From: a virus
Reading direction: 5' to 3' (one strand)
Length of the DNA stretch: 22,880 nucleotides
IMG/VR virus record: IMGVR_UViG_3300033144_003727
Span: 1 to 22,880 of that record
Position 1 is the stretch's first letter; every line of letters starts with the position of its first letter. Below the pieces are notes generated by a model, which did not search any database, was not told the origin of the DNA, and saw only the letters and a program-made list of their open reading frames with translations. Made by a program: the position numbers and the translations under genes. Of the stretch, positions 1 to 10,000 are shown piece by piece.

Positions 1-1418
1 TACAATTTGAAGCAGGTAGTCCTTATAGTGATGCTGTTAGTAAAATAGGAGCCAGTGATAAAGTATCTACTTTTGACCCAAATATTCAACCTTTAGTTGA
101 TCAGTATCTACAAGGTCAAGCAGCACGTTCTAATTATAATTCACCTATTACATTTGCTTACGGTGGTCTAATGAATGGTTATGCTGACGGTGGTAGATTC
201 TTAGAGTATGAAGGTCCTACACATGAAAACGGGGGTATAGATGTTGATGCCAATGGAATGCCTACTGCAGTAGCTAATGTTGAAGGTGGTGAGACTATGC
301 ACGATAATGGTGTAGAAAATTATATATTTTCTGATAGATTAATTGTAGATCCAGAAAAGAAGACTACTTTTTCAGATGAGAGTAAAAAGATAAATAAAAA
401 GTATAAAGACGCTACAGATAAAATATCTATAGATTCTAAAAATATGGAGCTTGAAGCTCTTAAGATGAAACAGGAAAATTTAAAAAGTATGATGGCTCCT
501 GATGATTCTAATTCACAAGGTTTACCAATGTTTAGAACTGGTGGTGGTTTAGATCCGGTTACTGAAAAATATTATAATGCTATTAATGATTCTTTAAGCG
601 GTTTAAATCCAAATCTTCAAAACACATTTATGGAGCCACCTAACAATATTAGTATTGATGAACCTATTGGTGATACTACTTCTGAAATAGATATGTCTAT
701 TTTACCAGAAGATATTTATAAGCTTAGAGATACAACTACTGAGCTACCTTCAGACATGTTACCTCAAGATACTATTAACCCACTAGGTTATTTATCTTCT
801 AACATTGGTAACATATATGATTTATATGAAGCAGGTCAAGAAACAAAACCAAATGATTTTGGTAGAATGGACCCTAGAACTATTAACTTAGAGGCTCAAA
901 GAGATGAGTTAAGAAATCAAGCTGCTATATCTAGAGCTGTTGGTAGAGAAAATGCTAGAAGTGCTTCATCAAGTGGAGCTGCATTTACTAATCAAGTAAT
1001 TTCTAATGCTCTAATTAATTCTGCTTTAGGTTCTGGTTTAAGTGAAAGCTTTATGACTGAGGCAAATCAAAATGCTCAGATATTAAATCAAGCTGAACAG
1101 ATTAATCACCAAACGAGGATTCAAGAAAATTTAGCTGATCAACAAGATTTAGCTAACCGTAAGAGTACTATATCTAGAGCTTTACATAACATAGGTATGA
1201 ATACTCAAGGTTATATGAGAGATTTAGAGTCTGCTAGAGTTGGTAATGTTAATAACCAAATGTGGTTTGATGCAATCAAGTCAGGTAAGTACTTAGATTT
1301 AGCTTTCGATAAAGATACAAATACTACTATTTTAAAAACTAAAGATGGTAGGATTTGGGCTAAAGATAATAAGACTGAAGAAATTACTGAAGTCAAAGAA
1401 GTAGACGAAACTAAATAA
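1..1418 (+). CDS. Probable crAss-like virion/cargo protein, 5' end cut by window edge
   Basis: The reading frame is open from the first complete codon at position 3, with no stop before the ATG at 171. The gene therefore starts upstream of the window, and 171 is an internal Met. The segment encoded at about 150-330 is Gly-rich (FAYGG, NGYADGG, then EGPTHENGGIDV, NVEGGE and YIFSDR). I recognise this pattern from structural proteins of crAss-like and other Bacteroidota phages that lie beside the giant polymerase genes. The middle is hydrophilic with a charged, probably helical stretch. The region encoded at about 900-1200 is Ala/Asn/Gln-rich and probably helical (AISRAVGRENARSASSSGAAF). I see no signal peptide or membrane segment. 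It ends 27 bp before the next gene, so it is probably cotranscribed with it. A role as a virion or ejected cargo protein is inferred from position and pattern; no enzymatic motif is visible. Confidence 0.75.
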   Translation, partial: QFEAGSPYSDAVSKIGASDKVSTFDPNIQPLVDQYLQGQAARSNYNSPITFAYGGLMNGYADGGRFLEYEGPTHENGGIDVDANGMPTAVANVEGGETMHDNGVENYIFSDRLIVDPEKKTTFSDESKKINKKYKDATDKISIDSKNMELEALKMKQENLKSMMAPDDSNSQGLPMFRTGGGLDPVTEKYYNAINDSLSGLNPNLQNTFMEPPNNISIDEPIGDTTSEIDMSILPEDIYKLRDTTTELPSDMLPQDTINPLGYLSSNIGNIYDLYEAGQETKPNDFGRMDPRTINLEAQRDELRNQAAISRAVGRENARSASSSGAAFTNQVISNALINSALGSGLSESFMTEANQNAQILNQAEQINHQTRIQENLADQQDLANRKSTISRALHNIGMNTQGYMRDLESARVGNVNNQMWFDAIKSGKYLDLAFDKDTNTTILKTKDGRIWAKDNKTEEITEVKEVDETK

Positions 1419-1445
1419 TTCTTATATTTGTAATTAAGAAAGAGT

Positions 1446-4082
1446 ATGGCAATCAATAGATTTTTTCAACCTGGTCAGAGTCAGTATAAGTCTCAGTATG
1501 TACCAATGAAAATGCCTTTAGAGATATGGGCAGGTAAGTTAAGTAATGCTGAACAACAGATAGAACAACAAAAACAACAAGCTTTAAGTTTAGGGGATGT
1601 TGATGCTATAGGTTTAGAAGAACTATCTATACCAGAGTCAATGAGACAATACTATGGTGATCAGGTAATTCAAAGATTTGATAACCTAGCAGTAGATGAT
1701 TATAATAGATCTTTAAGTAGTGCTAATAAAATTCAAAATGATATTAATTCTTTGTTAGAAGATGATTTCATTATGAAAGTAGGTACAGGTGAAGCTTCTA
1801 CTAAACTTATACAACTTAATAAAGCATATCAAAAACATCTTGCTGATAACGAGATGTATAAATCTAGATTAGATTGGAAACAAAAGGCTGATGAACAATT
1901 AGCCAAAAAAGGTAAAGACATTACTCGTTCACCTTGGTTACTTACTGGTTACTATAACGAACTAAGAAAAATGTCTGACCCTACATATGAAGGATATGAC
2001 CCTACATATGTACCTACATCTGTACCAGTTATAGGTGAGTCTATGGACAGAAGTGATAAACTAATGTCACAAGTTAATAGATTAAAAGATGAAGGTTATA
2101 GAAGTGAAAACTTACAGCCTGGTCAACTATATAAAAGATGGTCTAAAAGAACTGGTAGAAGTGGTGAAGACTATGAAAAGTTTGCTTTATCTATATTAGA
2201 TAACCAAAACTCAGAGATTCGTAGAGATATTGAAGCTCAAGTAGATGCTCATGTACAAGCCGGTCTTATAAGTGAAGATCAAAGACAAGCTGCTATAGAC
2301 TTTGAAGTTGAAGAACTGGTTAAGTCAGCAGGTAACCTAGAACACCAATTTACTGCTTCAGGTTATAATGCTAAAAGTAAATTTACTTTTGAAGAAGAAG
2401 CTGGTGATAATGTACTTACATTACTAAGTGCTAGTCAAGAAGAAGTAGGATCTGACACTATGACTAGTAATGAAATTAATTCTAAGGTTAAAAACTTAGG
2501 AGATCAAACTGTTAAGTATGAAGAGTATATTCAAAACATATTACCACCAGGTGTTTCATTAGAACAATTTAGAACTGCATCTCCAGCTCAATTAGAATCT
2601 TGGGGTGTAACTGGTATGGGTGGCTATAATGCTGTAGAATTACAAGAAGGTTATAACGATACTAGAAATGATTATAATCACTGGTTATATCAAGCTGGTT
2701 ATAATGATAACTTAAACAGAGATATTACAGGCTTTAGTGCTTCAGAAGAAGCTAAACTTAATGTGATTGATTATATTAATAAGTCTCCTCAAGAAGCTAA
2801 AAGATTCTTAGATTTATTAACAGCTTATGATTCTGGTCAAATGGGTCAAGAGCAAAGAGAGGCTTTTGAAAATGATCCTAGAATAAAAACTATCAGAAAT
2901 TTAAAAAATGATCCTGTTAATTCTGAAGGTAGAAGTCAAGGTTTAGAACTTTATAATAAATTAATAGAGATGAACCAAGAAGGTAATCTAAAAGAAAAGA
3001 TTGCTGCTTCTACTAAAGATACTCAAGACTTTTATGATATACATGGTTATAGACCAGTAGAAGCTGCTAACTTTTTTAGAGAAATAGGTTATGATAGACC
3101 TCCTGTAGATATAACAGATTCAGAAGCTGTTGAAGGTTGGATTAAAGATAATTCTATTGATATTCTTTCTAAAAGTATATCTACAGCATCTGATAAACAA
3201 AGAAGTTACGAAAATAGAAAATCTGATCAACCTATTCAAACTTATCAAAGAGGTATAGTTACACACCCTGGAGTTGTTATGGGTATTACTGATACAGAGA
3301 TAAATGAAATGGAAATCATAGCTGATCCTAATAGTGCTACTATAACTTTAGGAGATGGTACTGAAAGATTTAATCCAGCTGTTGCTAACTATTTACAAAG
3401 AGTAGTCTTTGAAGATATGAGAACTAAACAAGGTGGTGGTCAAATTACTATGTTAGAAAATGGTAAATGGTCAGTAGATGGTTATTCTAATAATTTAATA
3501 TTATCTGGTTATGATTCTGAAGCTTTAAGAGCTGACTTTAAATCTAAAACAGGTTTAGAGTTAGAGGATGCTGATGCTGAACAAATTCAAGCTTTCTCTG
3601 AAAACCCAGAACCATTTAAATTAACTTTCTCTACTAATCAATCACCTACGTTTAATAACAAGATGAGTCAGAAAGTATATAGTTCTAATGAATCTAAAGC
3701 TAACCAAGGTACATTGACTAGTACAGATGTATTTACAGAAACTTCTATAGACAATAGAAATAATATTAAAAAGTTAGAAAATCATTTAGGTGATATTGTA
3801 TATTATGAAAACAATCCTAATATACCTAATGTAACTACTACAGAGCCTAATATACCTATAGTTGTACCAGTTTATGAAAACGGAACTGGTAAAGTAGGAA
3901 ACCTTAATGTTGTAGTACAATCTATTACTCCAGCATTAAATACTCAAAACGGAGAAAGAATTATTGACTTTGATGGTAGGTTTATTTATAATTATAACGT
4001 ACTTTTACCAGACGGTTCAGTAGATACTTACCCAGCGTCTACTACAGAAGACTTTATTAGTCAGATTAGTTCAGTAAAATAA
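1446..4082 (+). CDS. 878-residue probable virion structural/cargo protein of crAss-like phage
   Basis: The start ATG follows an A-rich stretch (aattaagaaagagt), as is usual for Bacteroidota phages. The N-terminus (FFQPGQSQYKSQYVPMKMPLEIW) matches a pattern I recall at the start of crAss-like proteins encoded just upstream of the giant RNA polymerase gene. Residues about 30-50 are Gln/Glu-rich and probably form a coiled coil. The rest is a long soluble protein rich in Asn, Asp, Glu and Gln, with no transmembrane segment and no recognisable catalytic motif. Short internal duplications occur: DPTY appears twice near residues 175-190 and PNIP twice near residues 790-805. It is separated from the polymerase gene by 11 bp, so the two are almost certainly in one transcript. 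A role in the virion, possibly packaged or ejected with the polymerase, is inferred from this position. The protein family is unnamed as far as I can tell. Confidence 0.75.
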   Translation: MAINRFFQPGQSQYKSQYVPMKMPLEIWAGKLSNAEQQIEQQKQQALSLGDVDAIGLEELSIPESMRQYYGDQVIQRFDNLAVDDYNRSLSSANKIQNDINSLLEDDFIMKVGTGEASTKLIQLNKAYQKHLADNEMYKSRLDWKQKADEQLAKKGKDITRSPWLLTGYYNELRKMSDPTYEGYDPTYVPTSVPVIGESMDRSDKLMSQVNRLKDEGYRSENLQPGQLYKRWSKRTGRSGEDYEKFALSILDNQNSEIRRDIEAQVDAHVQAGLISEDQRQAAIDFEVEELVKSAGNLEHQFTASGYNAKSKFTFEEEAGDNVLTLLSASQEEVGSDTMTSNEINSKVKNLGDQTVKYEEYIQNILPPGVSLEQFRTASPAQLESWGVTGMGGYNAVELQEGYNDTRNDYNHWLYQAGYNDNLNRDITGFSASEEAKLNVIDYINKSPQEAKRFLDLLTAYDSGQMGQEQREAFENDPRIKTIRNLKNDPVNSEGRSQGLELYNKLIEMNQEGNLKEKIAASTKDTQDFYDIHGYRPVEAANFFREIGYDRPPVDITDSEAVEGWIKDNSIDILSKSISTASDKQRSYENRKSDQPIQTYQRGIVTHPGVVMGITDTEINEMEIIADPNSATITLGDGTERFNPAVANYLQRVVFEDMRTKQGGGQITMLENGKWSVDGYSNNLILSGYDSEALRADFKSKTGLELEDADAEQIQAFSENPEPFKLTFSTNQSPTFNNKMSQKVYSSNESKANQGTLTSTDVFTETSIDNRNNIKKLENHLGDIVYYENNPNIPNVTTTEPNIPIVVPVYENGTGKVGNLNVVVQSITPALNTQNGERIIDFDGRFIYNYNVLLPDGSVDTYPASTTEDFISQISSVK

Positions 4083-4093
4083 TATAAGATATT

Positions 4094-7000
4094 ATGCCAG
4101 AAGATGAAGGTAAATTAGGTTCTCTCAGTGAGGGAGCTAAAAATTACGACAAAGCATTACAGACATTCAAAAGAAACTCTAACAAGTTTGCTAAACCTAT
4201 ATCTACTAAGTATACAGATGATATTGATGTAGATATTGAAAAGTTTAATGAAGCTAAAGAAGTTGGTGGTGCAGGCCATAAACTCACTGTAGATTCTTTT
4301 GTAAATAATCAAGATAAGTTTGAATCATTAAAAAGAGAAAAAGAAATTCTTTTAAATGATAAAAAAGCTAGAGAACAATCTCTATCTGAAAAAGTATTAT
4401 ATGGTACTGCTAAATTTGCAGGTAGAGTATTTACTTCAGTATTAGGTTCAACTGTTGGTACAATGGCGGGTCTTATGGCTTGGGCTAGAGATGGTGATTT
4501 TAGATCATTTTACGATAATGCATTTCAAGATTCATTAGATGGTATTAATGAGTATTTAGCTGAAGCTATGCCTCACTATTATACTTCTGATGAAAATGAT
4601 TGGGAGATTAGTAACTTTATTTTCGATAAGGTATTTGATGGTTTAGGTTTTGCAACTGGTGCAGTTATATCAAGTTATACTGGTGCTGGTATTGTAGGTA
4701 ATCTACAAAAGGGTAAAACATTTAGTAAGTTCTTAAAATCTGCAGCTGTAAGAAAATTAGATGATGCTGCTAAAGCAGGTGCTAGTCAAAGTACTTTAAG
4801 AAATTTATCTGAAAATGTAATTAAAAAAGAAGCTTTAGGAGCTAGATTATCTAATATTCCTAAAACTGCAGCTGCATTAACTACCGGTGCTGTATATGAA
4901 TCTGGTGTTGAAGCTAGACATGCTTATGATTCTATTATGACTGAATTAGTAGATACATACAAAGCAGAACATAATGGTGAAGCTCCGATTCCTAGTGAGT
5001 TAAAAGCAATGCAAGAAATAGCTGGTAAAAGTGCTAATGGTATTTTTGCAGCTAACATGGCTGTTGTAGGTGGTAGTACATTTTTACAATTTGGTAAGCA
5101 TCTAGGTATTCAATTTAAAAACAGTAGAGGTTTACTGAAACCATCTGTAGCTAAAGAAGTTGAAGAAGGGTTTGTTAAAGCTGGTAGTAAAGGAGCTAGA
5201 TTAACTAAAAAAGTTTTAGAGAAACCATTTGTTGAATCTCAAGAAGAGATGTTACAATCTGTTATTTCTAATACTGGTCAAGACTACGCAGCTAAAGTAT
5301 ATAAAGATGATGATACAGATTTAATGGATCTATTAGATTCAACTATTAAGTCATTTAAAAAAGTATATACTTCAAAAGAAGGTTGGGAAGAAGGTCTTAT
5401 TGGTGCTATTGTCGGTGGTATGGGTGTAGTAGGTCCTAAAACAAAAGCTGACGGTAAAGTTGGTATTGGTTTAGCCGGTGGTGTATATGAAAGCGTTACA
5501 GAGTTTAGACAGGATGAAGCTATGAGAGATAATCTTGTAGATATGTTAAACTCACAAGATTTAGTATCTTCTTTAATTAATACTGCTAAACATCATAAAA
5601 GACAAAACAATTTAAGTCAAGCAGAAGACTATTCTATACTATCTGATAATCAATATGCTTATGAGAATGCTAAAGATGAAGGTCTATTTTCTTATGTAGA
5701 GTCTAGAGCTAATGCAGGTATGGTTGATCAAGTATATAAAGATATAGATGATTTAGCTAAGATGCCTATAGAAGATTTCAAAGAGACTTTTGGAATTACT
5801 GATGAAACTACATATAATGATGTAGATAGAAATAAAGAGATACAATCACTTAGAAGAAAAGTTAAAGCTGTTGAAGAAGATTTAAAGTTTGTAGATAGAG
5901 TTTATCCAGATGTAAATCAAGATACTAAGAGTGCTTTAGCTTTTAACAAATCAATGTTTACTCGTATGCAAGAGCGTAAAGAAAACATTGGTGTTCAGAT
6001 TGATGAACTTACAGGTGGTACTTTTACTATCAATGATACTTCTACAGAACCTCAATCTAAAGAAGAAGTATTTAAAGATGTACCAGCTGATAAAAAGACT
6101 TTTAATAAAAAAGAATATGAAGCTCTTTATGATGATTACCTTCAATTAGATAGTAGACAAAAGACTTTAGCTAAAGAGTGGGAATTACTTACTACTGATA
6201 AAGGTAGAGAAACCTTAGACGAGTTTTTAACTCAAGCTAAGAAAGAAGGTAGAGATGCTAAAAAAGATAGAGTTAGAAAAAAGAAAGAAGCTACTAAAAC
6301 TAAATTAGAGCAAGAAGAAAAATCTAAAACTCTTAATGAAGAAATCTTAAAAAGAGATGCTGCTAAATCTGATGCAAATACAACTGTAGAAACAATCAAT
6401 AAAGCACAATCTCAACCAAAGACTGATAATATTGTTCCTTTAGATTTAGAGAACATAGATAAAATTATTGAAAACATTAGTAACTTTGAAGATGGTAAGG
6501 AGTTAAGTAAATTTATCAATTCTATTGGTACTGAATATGATAGCTTACCTAAGTCTATTAAAAATGCAATTGAAGAAAAGAAACAAGCTTTCCAAAGAAA
6601 AGCAGATTCAATTCAAAAAGAAGAAGACGACCCTACAGCTATTGACCCAGATACTAATGATTCTGAAATAACTAAAAGTAATAGAGAACAGAATGTAAAT
6701 GAAGGTACTGAGTTAAATGTACCAACTATTGATTTAACTAATGACAAAACTAATAGAAACAAGATTGAAGAAACCATTAATCAATCCAATCAGGGCAAGA
6801 GCGTTGAGGGTTTCTCGAATGAAGATGTGCAAAAAGGGTCAAAAGGCATATACCTCGTTGGCAGACGTTTGGTTGATGCGTTCAATGTTATTGCTGTTCG
6901 TACCCGTAATTTTATAGAGACATCTAAAGGTATCAAAGAATCTACTGATGAAATAGATTCAAATACTAGTTTAGATATACTTAATCCAGATTTAGTTAAA

Positions 7001-10000
7001 GATGGAGAAAAAGTTAATATCAGATTATATCAAGAAGAAGTTTTAGAAGCTACAGATAGTGAAGGTAATCCTATAACTATTGAAAATGAAATAGGTAACT
7101 CTAATCAGATAATGGAAGTACTTTATAATGATGAAGTTATAGGGTATATTCATGATTTAAATTATATCACTGATAAAAGAGTTGTTTCTAAGGTTGGTGA
7201 AATAGAAGATAATGTTTCTAGAAATGCAGAGCTTCTTAGAAGTACTAGAGAAGAGATTTATAATCATCTTCAAAATAATCAATTTTATAATACTGAAATA
7301 CTTTCTAAAACAGCTGGTTCTATATTAACCAAAGCTAATGGTAGATATGATGCTAAGTTATCTGAAGTAATTGCTAATGATGATAGAGTAGAACTATTAG
7401 TAGTTAAAGAAACTGGTTTATACTTAGGTAACCAACCTTTAGAAGATACTGAATTAGGTGAAAAAGTAGTATATAGTTTTGACGAAGAATTTTATCAAAA
7501 TTATTCAGGGGCTACTGTAGTTGCAGTACCTGCTGCTAATGGTCAGTATATTTTATCATTAGCTAGAAACTCTACTGTAGAAGAAACATCTACTCCAGTT
7601 ACTAAAACTATAATGGATGTAGTAGATGCTTATATTTCTAATGATTTAGTTACTTTAGAATCAATGGACTTTGCTAGTGTAGATAATAATGAAGTTTATG
7701 AAAATCTTATTGTAGATTATATATCTAACTTTATTTACACTACAGCTAATACTTCTAGTGATAGATATTTGTATTTAGGTTTAGATGATAAAACAGGTGA
7801 ACCTAAAGTTAGATTCAAAGATAAAGAAGGTTCTACTATAGTAGTATATAATGAAGGTAATAGAAATTCTAAAAGATTATTAGAAGATAGAATTAATAAC
7901 TCTCTTATTTCTACTAACCTTACTAAACTTGCAGAAGAAGAATCTTTTAAATTAGAAGGTAAAGATGTTAAATATAGAGATTTCTTATTAGATAATCTAT
8001 ATGTTAACTTTAACGGTAAAGATGTTATTACTTCTAAAGGTACTATAAGAAGTTATGTAGCTAACCCTATTATTGCGTTAGATTTAAAGGGTAAAGTAGC
8101 CATGAATACTACTCCAGAAATAGAAGATGATTTTATTTCTACGGATGATATTTTTGGTCCATCTACTGAAAGTAATACTGAGGGTAAGTCTACTAAAACT
8201 AATGTATTTAGAAAGACAGGACTTAATAGAAGAAACAAAAGATCCCCTAAAAGAGTTTATGATAAGCAAATGCTTGTTCAAGGTCTTGATCTTATTATAG
8301 ATGAAACTACAGATAGTTTAGTTCCTTCTAAACAGGTAGATGAAGTAACTATGTCTATGGTTACTGCTCTACATAGTTTAATTAAAGAAGATCCATCTAT
8401 TAGAGTAAGCGAAGCATTTAGAACTCTTGAACAAGATTTAACAGATCTTAGAGATAACTATGAAGTATACTCTAAACAAGATGATATATCATTAGCTGAT
8501 ATCAACAATATGGCTATGCCTACGGTTGAAGAAAATGAAGAGATGGCCAGGGCTTTTAATCTAGTTTTAGATAACTTCATTAACTTTAAACCTATCGTAT
8601 TATCCAGGCTTAAAGTATTAGGATATACATTTAATCAAAATAGATTAATAGAGTCTACTGATGAAACTGAACTTCAAGAAACTACTGAAGAAGCTACAGA
8701 ACAATACTTAGATGGTGAGACTCCAGATATTACTAAGAAATCTTATGATGACGGAGCTACTTTTACAGAGAACCCTTTAAATAAAATCTCTGCAGAAATA
8801 AAACTAATGTTATCTACAATTCCAAATGAAGAAGCTAACATCTTAGGTTTAGATTCTTATTATGAATTAGATACAGTGTATGGTTCTTTATTAGATATTT
8901 TATCTAACCGTACCTCAGACACTCTAGAAGATACAGTAGAAGAACTTAAAAAACATGTAGAAGATAAACCTTACTTACAGTATGTAATAGATACTTTAGA
9001 AAGTTCTGAAACATCTCAGCAAGATAAGAATATGTTTAACTCTCACTTTAAGACTAATTACCTAGAGCATGAGTTAATTGTACATAATACTCAAGGTAGC
9101 CAGGAATCTTTTAAAGTTATTAAATCAAATAGAAATACTCTTTCTAATACTCTACTAGAAGACTGGTTAAACAATACAGCTTTAGCTCCGGTATTTAAAA
9201 GTGAGTTAGGTAAGATAGTAGTAGATCAAAATTATGTTTCTGGAGAATTAAATAATCTATGGAAATTAGCCTCTACTTCTAAATCTGTTGCAGATACTAA
9301 AAAATTCTTAGAAGCTGTAGGTATTAGAATGTCTACAGAGAGTTTAGATTATATAAAAGAAAACTCTAAAAATATTAGCGGTCTTAAAGTAGATTGGGAG
9401 TTTTTATTCACTGGTGATAAAACTGGTGTCTTTAAAATAATTAAAGAAACATTTGAATCAGATACTCAAGAAGATATTAATCCTTTATCTACTGAAGGAT
9501 ATGTTAAAACTTTAGCTAATATACAATCTAGATTTACAGAAGATGTAAGTACTAGTTCTTTTAGAAATGCCGAAGGTAAAACTATATTTAGTTATATTAA
9601 TTCTACTTGGCTTGTAAATAGATTTTCTAAAATTAAGAATAAAGATGGAGATATAAATACTACTTTTATTAACCGTCTTAAATCTATTCCTTATTTATCT
9701 AGTTCTTGGTATTTAGAAAAATTAACTAATGATCCAGACTTTGCTAGAACTTTTAATGTAACAGTAACTGATACTCTTAAAGATGGTAATTCGGAAGGTA
9801 AAAAATTCTCAAGATTATCACCTAGAGAAAAAGTAGTTGCTCAAATTAATATGTTTATTAATAGTCAACAAGGTAAAAACAAATACAAACGTATTGGTAA
9901 ATTCTTTGTTTCTAAATCAGATAAGCATGTGCTTCATCTAGTTACTGCTTTAAGACATAATGTATCTAGTTCTCCTAATCAAATTAAAAATGGAGAGTTT

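Noticed and set aside
171-173. ATG at 171 as the start of the first gene
   Set aside because: The frame is open to the window edge, and the preceding codons (SNYNSPITFAYGGL) continue the same Gly-rich phage pattern, so this Met is internal.
3810-3865. Repeated cctaatatacct units (PNIP twice) in the 878-residue gene
   Set aside because: There are only two short imperfect copies within a coding region, which is unremarkable in such AT-rich sequence.
5951-6145. Short minus-strand frames inside the right-pointing giant genes (also near 1211, 8053, 8084, 10129, 16417 and 18391)
   Set aside because: All are antisense to long, convincing coding frames and have Ser/Phe/Ile/Leu-rich shadow composition.
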